Origin: Gambelia wislizenii
Taxonomy: Eukaryota; Chordata; Lepidosauria; Squamata; Crotaphytidae
DNA: 64,000 bases
Direction of reading: 5' to 3'
Assembly (NCBI GenBank): GCA_030847615.1
Contig: JAUMIR010000001.1
Location: forward strand, 178,579,001 to 178,643,000
Shown here: positions 1 through 10,495 of the stretch, one piece after another
How positions within the stretch are numbered: the stretch's first letter is position 1
Layout: every line of letters starts with the position of its first letter
Notes under the pieces: generated by a model
What the model was told of the DNA's origin: nothing
What the model saw: the letters and a program-made list of their open reading frames with translations, nothing else
Database searches by the model: none
Translations under genes and position numbers: made by a program

Positions 1-131
1 TATTTTGCTGTTTTATATAAGGGACACCATTTTACTATGCCATTGTATATAATGGGATTTGAGCAGTCACAGATTTTGGAATCCATGAGGGGTCCTGGAA
101 CCAAACCCCAGTGGATACCAAGGGCCCACTG
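1..131. mobile_element. Right end of a Tigger/pogo-like MITE
   Basis: The segment ends in GGGCCCACTG followed by TA. The same end is seen at 14723-14939 and 26887-27107, and a related end at 37489-37759. It contains the 'ccatgagggg...ggaacc' motif typical of this kind of short inverted-repeat element. The left half lies outside the window. The Tigger/pogo assignment rests on the TIR type and TA target site only. Confidence 0.5.
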
Positions 132-363
132 TATGTATGTGTATGATACTGAGGGACTGAGAGTTGTAGTACTAATGATAAAATATGTAATATTACATGG
201 GATTTAAATGTGGCTCTTCCTAGTTCTAGTATAGCACTCTAACCACTGTACACTCTTTTTCTCATATATAATCCTGTATTTTATAATTATACATTTGTTA
301 TAGTTGATAAATCAAATAAAATTGTGTGCATATACCAGTAATTTAGAGGTGCTAATCATCCAG

Positions 364-983
364 ATGTTGGAATGAAATAACTGTCCTGTCTTGGGAGCCA
401 GCCAGGAGCAAGTTAGTAAAGAAGTCCACCAGGTGGGCAAAACAAGAGCTAACCAGGAGATGTGTATTGTTATCAGAGTCCAGGCAGTGAACAGTTATCA
501 GAGTAAGGCAGTAAATCCAAGGCATCAGTCTGAGAAAGTATCCAGTAACAAGGTCAGTCCACAAAGCAATATCCAGAAATCGAAGAAGTAGGAACCAGGA
601 ACAAGAGAAGAACCATTGCTTCCTCCAGAAAGGTCAGTTGTCAGCAACTCCTGGCTGAGAGTGAGGCAGACATATTTATGGTATAGAATCCTCTCTCAGC
701 TGTTGCCTGATTAATGAGCATTTGGTATAAAGCTGCTCAGAGCTTCATATGCTCTCCTATTCCTGTCTGCTTTGAATTGCTGTCAGTATGGTCTGGTGTG
801 TATCTGTGTTTTGTGGCTGCTGGGGGGTATCCCTGTTTGTTTTCTGCATGGGCACATCCCTCTGATCTTTCATTTCCCTCTCAGAATCTGCCTTGGGGTC
901 CTGAGAGTTAAGCCTGAGACCCCCTTCATCTACCTCACTGTCTGTGTGGTAATCCAGACCAGGGATCTGGGAGGGGGGCATGA
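364..983 (-). mobile_element. Candidate solo LTR or LTR-like repeat
   Basis: Read on the minus strand the block begins TGTCATGCCC, resembling the TGTCATGGGC start of the candidate LTR at 40000, and ends in CA. A TATA-like ACCATAAATATG lies on the minus strand near 670-680. I see no clear target-site duplication and no good poly(A) signal. The open frames across it look like chance frames. Confidence 0.3.
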
Positions 984-1094
984 CAATTCCCAGTATATGT
1001 GAGTACTGGTAATGCTGGCTGGACCTTATTGGAATTGCAATCCAAAATCATTTGGAGGGCCATTTGATTCCCACCCTTGAAATGTGTTCAAACT

Positions 1095-1298
1095 ACAATG
1101 GCATAGTGGTCAGCATGCTCACCCAGTACTAGAGAGATTCAGATTAAAATCCCCATGCAACATGAAGCCTGCTTGGCCACCACAGACCAGTCAGTATTTC
1201 TCTTGCAAAAACTAACTCATAGGATATTTGTGAGGATAAAACAAAAGAGAAGGGAACCATATATGCTGCCTCAAGGTTCTTGAAGGCAATGTGACACA
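1095..1298 (+). mobile_element. tRNA-derived SINE, degraded
   Basis: The start resembles a tRNA-type head ('catagtggtcagcatgctcac'). It is followed by a region with 'tttgtgaggataaaa' and 'gctgcctcaaggttcttgaa', as in common squamate tRNA-SINEs. The RNA polymerase III B box is poorly preserved. A MITE abuts its 3' end. Confidence 0.5.
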
Positions 1299-1462
1299 GG
1301 ACTTTATCAGATGCACTAAATATGGCATCATAACGAAGTCACATAACTGTGAAAGGGTGCACAGATCAGATGATCTTGCCCTTTCACGGTTATGTCCCTG
1401 CTAAAACCCATACCTTTTAACTAACAGCTTAAGCTGTCTAAACGGAACATCTGATAAAGTCC
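1299..1462. mobile_element. Short inverted-repeat MITE, GGACTTTATCAGA family
   Basis: The left end GGACTTTATCAGATG matches the reverse complement of the right end CATCTGATAAAGTCC. The interior is about 130 bp and partly palindromic (TGTGAAAGGG near 1350 against CCCTTTCACGG near 1380). The 3-bp flanks are ACA and ATA. Larger family members lie at 12766-13334, 36467-36999 and 53493-56545. Confidence 0.75.
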
Positions 1463-1478
1463 ATAGAATTATTATTGA

Positions 1479-1713
1479 AGTTGTGTGCCTTCAAGTCATT
1501 TTTGACTTATGGTGACCCTAAGGTGACCCTATCATGGGCTTTTCTTGGTAGAATTTATTCAGAGGGGGTTTGCCTATGCCTTCCTCTGAGGCTGAGAGAG
1601 TGTGATTCACCCAAGGTCACTCAGTGGTTTTCCATGGCTGAGCAGGGATTTTGAACCTTGCTCTCCCAAGCCGTAGTCCACCTCTCAAACCACTATGATA
1701 CACTAGCTCTCAG
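1479..1713 (-). mobile_element. tRNA-derived SINE (MIR-like body)
   Basis: Read on the minus strand it starts 'gctagtgtatcatagtggtttgag', has a degraded B box, then 'gtgaccttgggtgaatcac' and 'cctcagaggaag', and ends 'gacttgaaggcacaca'. It is the same family as 26402-26640 and 60633-60855. Confidence 0.7.
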
Positions 1714-2300
1714 AACTATGATAAATTTATAAAAATGAATTTCTTGATGAAACATATCTAGAAAAATGAAGAATAATCTGACCTGATGTAGCTAGGCAAG
1801 TGAGTACCAGCAGTCCTTCTCTGCTGATTGTGGAAATTAAGACGAAAGGCCAAATATGTCTTTAAACAAACACCCTCCAACTACCTGCTTTTATTCTGCA
1901 GTAAGAGAAGCACTTGTGCCCTCAAAGATGCTCATGATCTAGCACTAACCTCCATGGCAGGTTTTTGTTTGTTTGTTTGTTGAAAAATGGTCCTCTCTTT
2001 GCATCCCCAAAGTATTATTTGAGGCAAACAGCACCTTCAAGAGAAATAGAAAGCAGACACAGGATGATTTCCCCCAGAAAACTGGTATTTGAGGACCCAA
2101 GAAACAAATAAAGGCTCAGGAAGCAACTGCTTTTAATTCCTCTGTGTTAAAGTTCTTTGCTCAAAATCTTTGTCTCCTGTGACATCATTTTGCAAAGTTT
2201 TCAGTAATTATGTATTGTGTGTCCTGATTGTTTTTCTTCCTCTCAGCCACTCTAGGAGATGCAGCCTATCTTTCCCATTGTGGACCCAGACCGTACAATC
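1714..2300. other. No recognisable feature
   Basis: This is ordinary AT-rich sequence with a short (GTTT)n run at about 1964-1982. I see no open frame of note and no repeat I recognise. Confidence 0.5.
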
Positions 2301-2604
2301 CCTCCGCCCCCCTAAAGAACACTCCAACACCAAGTCTTTGTAATAATTGTATTGATTACATATTCAGAAAACATGGTTAAATACAGGTTAGTAAGACATA
2401 ATTGGCAATAAATGGCCGCAACTTGCAAACTAAATGGTTGGCGATAATGCATGGGTCATGATCTCTCATTGGCTCCACCCATGTGGGCCAGTGGCCATAC
2501 GTCGGTCAATCACGATTCCCATGGAGGAGAGAGATGATGGCCGAGCCAACCCGCCCAACTCTCTCTCCTCCCCTGAAAACAAGTAACCGTTAACAGCTAA
2601 AGGC

Positions 2605-2664
2605 GTGGTCTCCCTTGAACTTGAACTTGACTTAGTTCTAGAACTTGAACTTGATGGAGACCAC
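2605..2664. repeat. TTGAACT repeats flanked by a 9-bp inverted repeat
   Basis: GTGGTCTCC at 2605-2613 pairs with GGAGACCAC at 2656-2664. Between them are repeated TTGAACT units, whose reverse complement is the hexamer AGTTCA in direct repeat, and the short palindrome TTCTAGAA. The function is unknown. Confidence 0.6.
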
Positions 2665-2888
2665 CCTATGCCTCACTCCATGATCACAACCCATGCCATC
2701 CGCCCAACAAATTGCAACATGGATGATGTGTAATAACCCTAGGGAGGGTGGGTGGGTCTTCGGCTTCCTGGAGCCAGAATGCTGGGCGTCTGCATTGGAG
2801 CTGCCTATTTAACAGCTCTGTTGCAGGCCGCCCATGTCATCCAACCACGCCACCGTGCGTCTGGATGACCCTCCCCTTCAGCAGCTGG

Positions 2889-2929
2889 GCAGCCAATCGG
2901 AGGCGGGCAGGCCTGCTCCGATTGGCTGC
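2889..2929. promoter_or_regulatory. Perfect inverted repeat holding two opposed CCAAT boxes
   Basis: GCAGCCAATCGGAG (2889-2902) and its exact reverse complement CTCCGATTGGCTGC (2916-2929) flank a 13-bp GC-rich spacer. CCAAT boxes in this setting are the classic NF-Y site. The opposed pair would fit a bidirectional promoter or the ends of a small transposon. No transcript evidence is visible. Confidence 0.45.
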
Positions 2930-3135
2930 TACCTTCCCACCTCTCCCAGCTTCAGGGGGCACTGGGAGAGAGACGGGGGACTAATGGCGGCCCCCATGGC
3001 GACTGCCCATGCGGTCACCCACCCTGCCACCTCCCCCCCAAGGGGGGGTGAGCAGGGGGGATTCCCCAGGGGGGGCTCCTGCTGGGGTGTGCCGGCCAGG
3101 CCGCAAAACAGCCTATCGGTGAATGGCAAACCCCC

Positions 3136-3697
3136 TTGTGAAAGTCTATGGAGACAGCACAACATAGCTCCTCATCCCCAGTAAACGCAATAGCACAGGG
3201 GAAAACATTTTTACCAGTGCACACAATTTCTGCAGATTTCATGAAACAATGGCATAAGAGATTGGGATGCAACATCTATCATCTGTCTGTTTGCTTATTC
3301 TCATGTGATCTAGCCATTCTTCAGCTGACTGTTGTGTGGAGAGGTCACATTGCTGAGAGTAAAAGAATGTTAGGAATCAAAGAGAAATAAATGGTGAGAA
3401 AGTTGAAAGATATTTAAAAACCAAATTAGTTGTTTTGGATTAATTTTAATTAATATTTATATACCTACATTAAATATAAATTAACATTTATATACCTATG
3501 GGTGTCTTCCATAGTTCTTCTTTTGAATTTAGCAAATGCACATCCCCAGTTTGCTGCAGCAAAAATTAGAGTGCTGGTGAAGTTTAGTGGGATGTGGCAT
3601 GGGATATAACATGGTAAATTAGGGGATAGTGCAAGGCTATGTATGGTGGCCAAGGAGCAAAAGTGGGATGCCCCATTCAGAAGTGTTGCTCAGATAT
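3136..3697. other. No recognisable feature
   Basis: The sequence becomes AT-rich after the GC-rich block. The short frames present show no family resemblance. Confidence 0.5.
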
Positions 3698-4287
3698 TGT
3701 AACAATAGAAGCATAGTGTCTAGATCAAGGGAAGTAATAGTGCTGCTCTATTCTGCCTTGGTCAGACCTCACTTGGAATACTGTGTCCAGTTCTGGGCAC
3801 CACAATTCAAAAAGGATATTGACAAATTGGAGCGTGTCCAGAGAAGGGCGACTAAAATGGTGAAAGGTCTGGAAACGATGCCTTATGAGGAGAGACTTAG
3901 GGAGCTGGATATGTTTAGCCTGGAAAAAAGACGGTTAAGAGGCAATATGATAGCCCTGTTTAAGTATTTGAAGGGGTGTCACGTTGAGGATGAAGCAGAC
4001 TTGTTTTCTGCTGCTCCAGAGACTGGAACACGGAGCAATGGATGCAAGCTCCAGGAACAGAGATTCCACCTCAACATTAGGAGGAACTTTCTGACAGTAA
4101 GAGCTGTTCGGCAGTGGAACACACTCCCTCGGAGCGTGGTGGGGTCTCCTTCCTTGGAGGTCTTCAAACAGAGGCTGGATGGCCATCTGTCAGGGATGCT
4201 TTGCTCGTGATTTCCTGCGTGGCAGGGGGTTGGACTGGATGGCCCTCATGGTCTCTTCCAACTCTGCAATTCTATGATTCTATGAAT
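3698..4287 (+). mobile_element. CR1 LINE, 5'-truncated 3' end
   Basis: This is the last part of a CR1 non-LTR retrotransposon. An open frame of about 165 codons ends at 4210. It contains the CR1 RT C-terminal motifs '[16 protein letters not shown]', '[11 protein letters not shown]' and '[16 protein letters not shown]'. The 3' UTR has 'ggttggactggatggccc' and ends in the ATTCTATG-type repeat (about 4269-4286) that CR1 elements use as their 3' terminus. The RT catalytic core and endonuclease are missing, so the copy is dead on arrival. The open frame suggests it is fairly young. Confidence 0.92.
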
Positions 4288-5231
4288 GATTGGACAAGGA
4301 GCAGATTTGTGCCTGCTAGCCCTATCTCTGATGTAGCCTGTGTCCAGTACTGTCCTTTGGAAAGGCTTCCATGTACCATTGCCAGCTCAGGAGCATCCCA
4401 GGCCTTGAGATTTCAGGACCTCGAACTGAAACCTAGGGATGGCTCCTGGTGATATCATAGGGGCAGATCCCAATGATGCTACAGGGGTGGTCCCTAGTGA
4501 TGTCATTAAGCATCAACCACACTCAAAGCATGCCATCTGAATAAAAAACACAGTTTAAAAAAACTACAAGATATTTCTCTGATTATTTTTACAAGCTCTG
4601 CTTTAAACAGAAAAACAAACAAACCAAAACTCTATTAAATTATGTTTTAAACATTTTTTGCAAACACTGATGTTAACACATGGGAGTTGTAGGTCAACCA
4701 AAGAAAACTTTCCAAGAAAAAAGAATTCTCCCCCCCCCCCTGCTTCTCAAATCCACTATTAATTATTTGCTTCCATTATCCAGTCTTCCTTACTGGCCAC
4801 TCTTTCTCTCTTTTTTTAGATCATAAGATATACAGTACAGAGAGATGTATTCTCCTCCTAGAGAGCCAGAGCACAAGGTAGGCTAAATCCAGAAATTTTA
4901 TGTCAAACCCAGATGATGTGAAACCCCTAGAAGGTGTCCTCTTTCAGGTACGACTGACTCCAGGAAGCCAAAACCTCAGCTAGCAGGGTCTAAGAAGTTG
5001 TCTATATGGTGAAAAAATTCTTCATAGAATTTGAGGATAATAACTTTTGTACCAATGGGATCCAGCATCATTTTGTTGTATTCAGAAGGGGGGGGGAGGT
5101 AAAAAAATCCAGATATTGGTACAGAACAAAGGACTTGGCCAATACTCATTGTTCAATCACTGCACATGTCACATCTGTTTTGTGCATTACTTTGCTGTCC
5201 TGATGAGGATGGCAAGCAGTGCACAAAGGGT
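4288..5231. other. No recognisable feature
   Basis: The block holds a poly-C run near 4731-4740 and a G run near 5089-5097. No family resemblance is seen in the small frames. Confidence 0.5.
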
Positions 5232-5442
5232 GGTCTACAGTGTAGAAATAATGACGTTTGAGACCACTTTAACTCCATGGCTCCATCCTACAGAATCCTG
5301 GGATTTGTAGTTTGGTGAGGTAACAGCACTCTTTGGCAGAGAAGGCTAAATATCTTGTAAAACTACACACCCAAGGATGCCATAGGATGGAGCTATGACC
5401 CTTAAAGTATTGTTAAACTGCATTATTTCTACGGGGTAGATG
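5232..5442. mobile_element. Palindromic MITE ('TGGAATCCTGGGATTTGTAGT' type)
   Basis: The arms start 'tctacagtgtagaaat' and end 'atttctacggggtag', with the inner inverted pair 'atcctgggatttgtagtt' and 'aactacacacccaaggat'. Relatives lie at 11478-11663, 17738-17951 and 63152-63403. A hAT origin is plausible but not shown. Confidence 0.7.
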
Positions 5443-6844
5443 CACCCAAAGGCGGAATCCAGTTTGTTGACTGGAGCCAAAGGGGATGGTATGGTACTTG
5501 GAGAAGCACCCTTTAAGGTTCTGACTGAGCTGCTTACCTGCTTTGCAGGCTGCTTGCCATTCTGACTGAAAGAGCAGGATGCAGGGTGAAAAATATAGCC
5601 ACCATTGTTATTTCAGCTAGCCACCGGCCTTGTTGGCATCCTGTTGGGTAGGTAGAGGGGAGGGAAGGTCTGCCTCACCCTCTGACTCAGGGGTAGGGAT
5701 TCAATTTCTTGAAGTAAGGCTTGCTCAGCCCTTTCCTCCAAAGGCCCAGGGTCAGGGAGTGTCATTGGCTGTCATTTCAGATCAATGGTCAAAGGCGCTT
5801 GCCCTCCATTAGGAGAAAGGGAAAGTCCTGTGGGGGGACAAGGCTTGAGAAGGGAAGGCAAAGTCCAGGAGGAAGCCTCTGTTGACTGGATGAGGAATCT
5901 CTTTGTTGAGATCAGGCCTGATCCCATCCCTGGTCCATAGCATTATGGGGCCCAAAGTGTCCCTTACTGAAGCACACCAAAAAGGAAATCCTTTATTCAT
6001 AACAACTAATAATGGCACTGATAATAATTCTACATTAACAGCAAACATTTGATAAGAAAGTTGAACTTGTTTTTCTGCAAGCAAATAACATCAGCAAAAT
6101 TAAAATCTAAATCTTACATATCCCCCTCCTGTTTCTTTTTATAAATGTAGTGTGCAACTTTTCTTTTCATTCTCTGCTTCAAATGCATAATGCATATTAC
6201 TAATTGGTATGGTCTGTACGCTTCCCCTTTAGTTTCCCATGATGTATATCAATATTCCACAACTGGTCTTTTGTTTCAGTGTTTACTAGTTTTAGCTTGT
6301 GAGTTCATTGGACTCTGTTGCTTTCCTGGTATGTCACACTGAGCATGATTAATGCTTAATAAGTATTATTTTTTGCAGAGGATGATAAGAAATTAGTTTT
6401 CTGTACTGTATCTAATTGTTTCTATCATTTGTCATGTAGCTTTCATGATTATCATTAAACATTTTCCATATTCATCAGAGAGTGTTTGTTGCTTCCCTCC
6501 CTTGGATCATTCATGATCAAGAATGTTTATTAATCTGTGCAGTCAAATAAAAGTCCTGCTCATAATGAGAACTTTATTTGCACACCTGTTTTCCTAATGC
6601 TTCTTTCTTTTTTTGACTGCATGCAAATAAATGCCAAGCAAATAAAACTTGGAGTGGTTTGCTATCAACATCTGCTGCTAACAGAAAACCCTAATGTGTT
6701 TGAAATTGATCTTAACATTTCCCAGCAGCCCAACTACACCAATTACAAAAAGGAATTGAAAACACGGCAGCTCTGTTTTATTACAAATAAAATGAAATAT
6801 ATGGAGGTGTCATATTCTGAGGAAGTTCCATGGCCCACCCAGCC
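5443..6844. other. No recognised repeat; AT-rich, possible conserved noncoding DNA
   Basis: The part from about 6120 to 6740 is AT-rich, has no repeat I recognise and contains motifs such as ATGCAAAT near 6621. A 175-codon frame starting at 6537 runs into the foldback element at 6848 and has no domain, so I treat it as chance. Confidence 0.35.
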
Positions 6845-6847
6845 TAA

Positions 6848-7198
6848 GGAGATTTTCGGATGCCTCTTTCAGCCTCTTGCCGCACAAGCAGCCTCCGGTG
6901 CAGTAACGAGGCTGCCGCGAGGCAAGGGGTCCATTTCGAACGATGCCGTTTCTCTCTCGGCATCGTCTGTGACTGTTGCGGCTAGCATTGGAGGCGGCCG
7001 CGCTGTTTTTCACTCACGGAAGTTGTCAGTGAGTAAAAAACAGCACGGCCGCCTCCAATGCTAGCCGCAACAGTCACGGACGCCGCCGAGAGAGAAACGG
7101 CATCATCCAAAATGGACCCCTTGCCTCGCAGCAGCCTCGTTACTGCACCGGAGGCTGCTTGCGCAGCAAGAGGCTGAAAGAGGCGTCCGAAAATCTCC
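6848..7198. mobile_element. Near-perfect foldback element with TAA target duplication
   Basis: The 351-bp element is almost wholly two inverted arms of about 170 bp around a short centre near 7018-7028. The ends are GGAGATTTTCGGATGCC and its near reverse complement. TAA at 6845-6847 is repeated at 7199-7201, the 3-bp duplication expected for PIF/Harbinger-type transposition. The arms are GC-rich, unlike the flanks, and still pair closely, which suggests a recent insertion. Confidence 0.85.
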
Positions 7199-7491
7199 TA
7201 AGACTGTCAATTTTGGCTCCTCCTAAACATTAGGAAGAATTTTCTGACAGTGAGAGCTGTTCAATAGTGAAATATGCTGCATCAGAGTGTGGTGGAGTCT
7301 CCTTCTTTGGAGATTTTTAAACAGAGGCTGGATGGCCATGTTACCCAAATTGCGTGGGTCTGAAATTAATACGGGGAATATTTAATTAGCTTAAAAGGCA
7401 GTGAGAGGCTGGGCAACATCAGGATCTTTTGTCCTATGTATACCGGTAGTAACAGAGGAGACTCTAAGCCAAAATGTACAATTAAATGCTC

Positions 7492-7497
7492 TTTATT
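7492..7497 (-). terminator. Poly(A) signal of the solo LTR
   Basis: AATAAA lies on the minus strand, downstream of the LTR TATA box. It is matched by AATAAA at 49335-49340 in the second copy. Confidence 0.55.
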
Positions 7498-7762
7498 GGA
7501 AATTAATATTAACAGCGTTCGCACAAACACTCAGGCTTCAAGCAATCACACAAGACTATCAGTGACAGTAGGAAGTATTTGGATAGAGGAATAGAATAAG
7601 GGGGTTCTCGGGTGATATTATACCTATCAGAGGAGCAGAGATTCGTGTAGCAGAAGATTCTCTATGATGCGTTCTCGTCCTGAGGGTCTCACAGCAAACC
7701 AGCAGCATGGATGTAGGAGAAGGAACTGTGGTCTGTGGACATTTTGGTGGTGTTTTAGGGTG

Positions 7763-7772
7763 ATATTTATAT
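7763..7772 (-). promoter_or_regulatory. TATA box of the solo LTR
   Basis: The minus strand reads ATATAAATAT. The same motif occurs at the equivalent place in the second LTR copy (49589-49597), supporting its role as the U3 promoter. Confidence 0.6.
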
Positions 7773-8302
7773 GAGATAATTCCCCTGAAGGGATGGGATT
7801 TTGAGTGGAATACAATGTCACTTGGAGTTTCCCAAGACCAAACAAAGGGTGCTCTGGAAGAGTTAATGATTATTAATGGTTGATGTACTGAGCATTGAAT
7901 AGGAGCAGACAAGGTCCTTTGTTGGAAGAGGACGAGGGAAGGAAGGACCCATTTTGCAAGCATGAAGGGCTCAGCTATCATTGAATGAATTAGGGAATGA
8001 CTCATTCCAGGTGTTAAATTCTGTCCTCAGTATTTGTTTGGGGAGTTTCCAAAGGCTCCTCCTTTGGTCATACATCACTCCAACCTTAGTATTTGGGGAT
8101 CCCTGGTTTACCTGCTAATGATGTGGAAGGCCTCATCAAGCCAAATTATTAAATATTGCCAATTATGTGATATTCTAGATGGTGGCGATCATGGTAGGTA
8201 ACAGCCATCTTTCGGGAACACTTTGATTGTGTATTCCCACATGGCAGGGGGTTGGACTGGATGGCCCTTGTGATCTCTTCCAACTCTATGATTCTATGAC
8301 TA

Positions 8303-8670
8303 GAATACGGCTCCCAGACTTTGGAATGGCCTGCCGGATGAGATCCGTCTTATCACTACTCTTGATAGCTTCAAGAAAGTGCTAAAGACGGATCTCTTCC
8401 GGCAGGCCTTCCCGGAATAACTTCCTGGTTCCAGTGGACTGATTGCTACCCACCCCCTTGCCATCGTTGCCGTTATTTATTTATTTATTTATTTATCATA
8501 TCTTATTCTTGTTTTAACTCTTCATTAGTTTAATTTAGTTTTAAGGGGTGGGAGGGTTAGGATGGGGAGGGATTGTTTTAACTTGATGTTTTAATCTTGT
8601 TGTACGCCGCCCCGGTTGCTGAGCAGAGGGGCGGGTTAAAAATAAAAATTTATTATTATTATATTATTAT
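8303..8670 (+). mobile_element. L2-clade LINE 3' end
   Basis: It begins in the C-terminal coding region ('cagactttggaatgg...', 'aagacggatctcttccggcaggcctt'). It continues through a T-rich UTR with (TTTA)n near 8475-8495 to the terminal motif 'gccgccccggttgctgagcagaggggcgg' and a (TTA)n tail. The same 3' end recurs at 44765-45102, 54100-54342 and 60963. Confidence 0.85.
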
Positions 8671-9703
8671 AGAAGGTGTGCTTCTCCTAGATCTTGGTCA
8701 GGGCCCTTCCCAGATTGAGATCTTTTAAAACTGGAAATGCTAGGGACAGAGTCTAGGGGTTCATCTACATGAGCTTCCCACTGGTGTATCCTGGCCACAG
8801 ATTAGGCCTGTGTCTCCTCTGTTATCTTGGCAAATTGGAAAGAAGTCCTGACGGACACACAGGCCTGTCACTGCAGCTGCCACCACCATTTTCCTTGTCC
8901 TCCTGGCATCAAGGAAGCTGGCTGCAACATGTGACCAAAGCCCCCCTGTATGTGATCAGCCTTGGTCACATGCTGCACAACCCTTTCTTGCCTTCCTGGA
9001 GAGCTAGGGAGACTGCAGTAGTAGCGAGGGCTGGCTCCTGTGGACATGCAGGGCCTAATCTGTTTTTTTTGACAGCATTAACAGAGTAAACCAGGTATTA
9101 TTTTAAAATGCTGTATTGGGCCCTACCCTGGCTTGGCCCTGTTTGAGCCCTGTTACTGCCCCAGGTGTCATAAGGACTACCCAGGGGAAGAATGTGGCAA
9201 AAGCCCTGGGTCATCAGGACTGCAGGGCTCTCAGAGAGGGGAAAGCTGGGGTAAATTGCCCATGTAGATAAGGCCTAGGAGATTTTGCATCAAGACATGT
9301 GCTCTTTATAAACTTCAGTATACAACAACAAAACTAAAAGGGATATAAGTGGCGGAGGAGGAAAGGAGGTGCAGGGAAGTGACACGGGGAAAAATGGGGA
9401 TAAGGTCTTTAGATAATATTAACTTCAGTAGATATGAGATGCACTGAACGATATCACTCACTCTATGGGATTTCCAATAATTCCTGATACATCCTCCAGG
9501 CAAACCAGTTGGTGTATGCTACTGAAGTATCTTGATATTTTTCTGTACTCCAAATATTTTTCTCTACTCCTTTTACTGTGGTTGCCAAAATATTCAGAAT
9601 TATAAGAAGCCCACCTTGTGGCCTGAACTTTGTGTTGTTTGTATATTTTAGTTGCAAGTTACAAATTTTCTTCACTTTCATAATTCAGGAAGTAAGTATA
9701 TAT
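8671..9703. other. No recognisable feature
   Basis: This is mixed-composition DNA. The 106-codon frame at 8769-9089 has no domain or repeat signature that I recognise. Confidence 0.5.
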
Positions 9704-10246
9704 GGAGATTATCAGACGGGCCAAATATCCCAGGACAGGGACAACAGGAGATCGCTAAAAGGCTTACCTTTTAGATGATGTCATCCCTGTCCTGGGTTGC
9801 TCCCGTTCTGCTCTTGTTCCTCCCCTGTTTCCTCTTATTCACGGAAAAATCAGTGAATAAGAGGCTCGTTCCGTTATTATAACGGAATGACAGGCAAGTG
9901 AACAAGAGCCCTGTTGTGCTCTTGGGACAACAACGGGCTGTGACGTTACTGGGAGGTTCCTGCTGGACACTTTCAGGTGTGATTGGGACGACAAGGTAAG
10001 TAAAAAAAAAAAAATCCCCTCCCTGGGTAGCTTTTTCTTCTTTAAATGTGTTTTGGTGCTTCAATTGCCAGTCATAAAAGCAGCCTTACGACAACTACAT
10101 TTATGACTGGGCAAGGAAGGGAGGGGGAGCCCGTTCCTGTTGCAGAATAAAGGTAAGTGTGCAAAACTCTTTCCTTTATTCCACGGCAGGAATGGAGTGG
10201 GGCGGGTGGGGGGATAGCAGGACAGAAGGTCCGTCTGATAATCTCT
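9704..10246. mobile_element. Nonautonomous DNA transposon, GGAGATTATCAGACGG family
   Basis: The terminal inverted repeats are GGAGATTATCAGACGG at the left and CCGTCTGATAATCTCT at the right, with inverted GC-rich subterminal blocks. The interior ('aaagcagccttacgacaac...', 'ggaatggagtggggcggg') is shared with the element at 31583-32207. No transposase frame is present. Confidence 0.8.
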
Positions 10247-10287
10247 TAAGTGAGTGGATAGGCTCCAGGTTAGAAAGGACCTTAGGC

Positions 10288-10495
10288 ATCGTGTGCGTTC
10301 AAGTGGCCTGTTGACTTACGGCGACCCCATGAATTTCATAGGGTTTCTTAGGCAAGGAACTGTCAGAGGTGGTTTTGAAAGTTCCTTCCTCTGAAATACA
10401 GCCTACAGCACCTGGTTTCTCATCCAAGCAGGGATGACCCTGTTTAGCTTCCAAGATCAGACAGACTCTGGTGCCTTCAGGGTATTTAGGGTTCT
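10288..10495 (-). mobile_element. 5S-rRNA-derived SINE
   Basis: On the minus strand the sequence near 10420-10480 matches the internal promoter region of 5S rRNA ('gatcttggaagctaaacagg' type). It then joins the SINE body with 'cagaggaaggaac' and 'cctatgaaattcatgggg'. It is the same family as 33777-34005 and 60449-60612. Confidence 0.8.

Larger units (their letters stand above)
2430..3135. other. GC- and CpG-richer block with CCAAT and G-rich motifs
   Basis: CpG dinucleotides and G/C runs are much denser here than in neighbouring DNA. The block carries two inverted CCAAT boxes (separate entry), a TATTTAACAG motif near 2805-2815 and G-rich runs at 3020-3090. It could be a CpG-rich promoter for an unannotated transcript or a GC-rich LTR-type repeat. 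The overlapping frames at 2748-3275 on both strands are typical of GC-rich DNA and show no protein family. Confidence 0.35.
7339..8203 (-). mobile_element. Solo LTR inserted in CR1 (family A, copy 1)
   Basis: The 865-bp insert has TGTTAC...GTAACA ends and a 4-bp target duplication (GCCA), as left by LTR retroelement integrase. On the minus strand it carries a TATA box (7763-7772) and an AATAAA signal (7492-7497) about 266 bp apart, as in U3-R-U5. No internal coding region flanks it, so it is a solo LTR left by LTR-LTR recombination. A second diverged copy lies at 49210-50078. I cannot tell Gypsy-type from retroviral origin from the LTR alone. Confidence 0.8.
7225..8300 (+). mobile_element. 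CR1 LINE 3' end split by a solo LTR
   Basis: The left part, 7225-7338, carries the CR1 'RNFLTV' region and 'ggctggatggcca'. The right part, 8204-8300, resumes with 'tttgattgtgtattcccacatggcagggggttggactgg' type sequence and ends in the ATTCTATG repeat. The solo LTR at 7339-8203 interrupts it, with GCCA duplicated at 7335-7338 and 8204-8207. Confidence 0.85.

Noticed and set aside
2748..3275. Overlapping frames on both strands in the GC-rich block
   Set aside because: GC-rich DNA has few stops; the peptides are low-complexity and match nothing I recognise.
6537..7064. 175-codon open frame
   Set aside because: Its second half is the arm of the foldback element and the first half has no domain; it is a chance frame.
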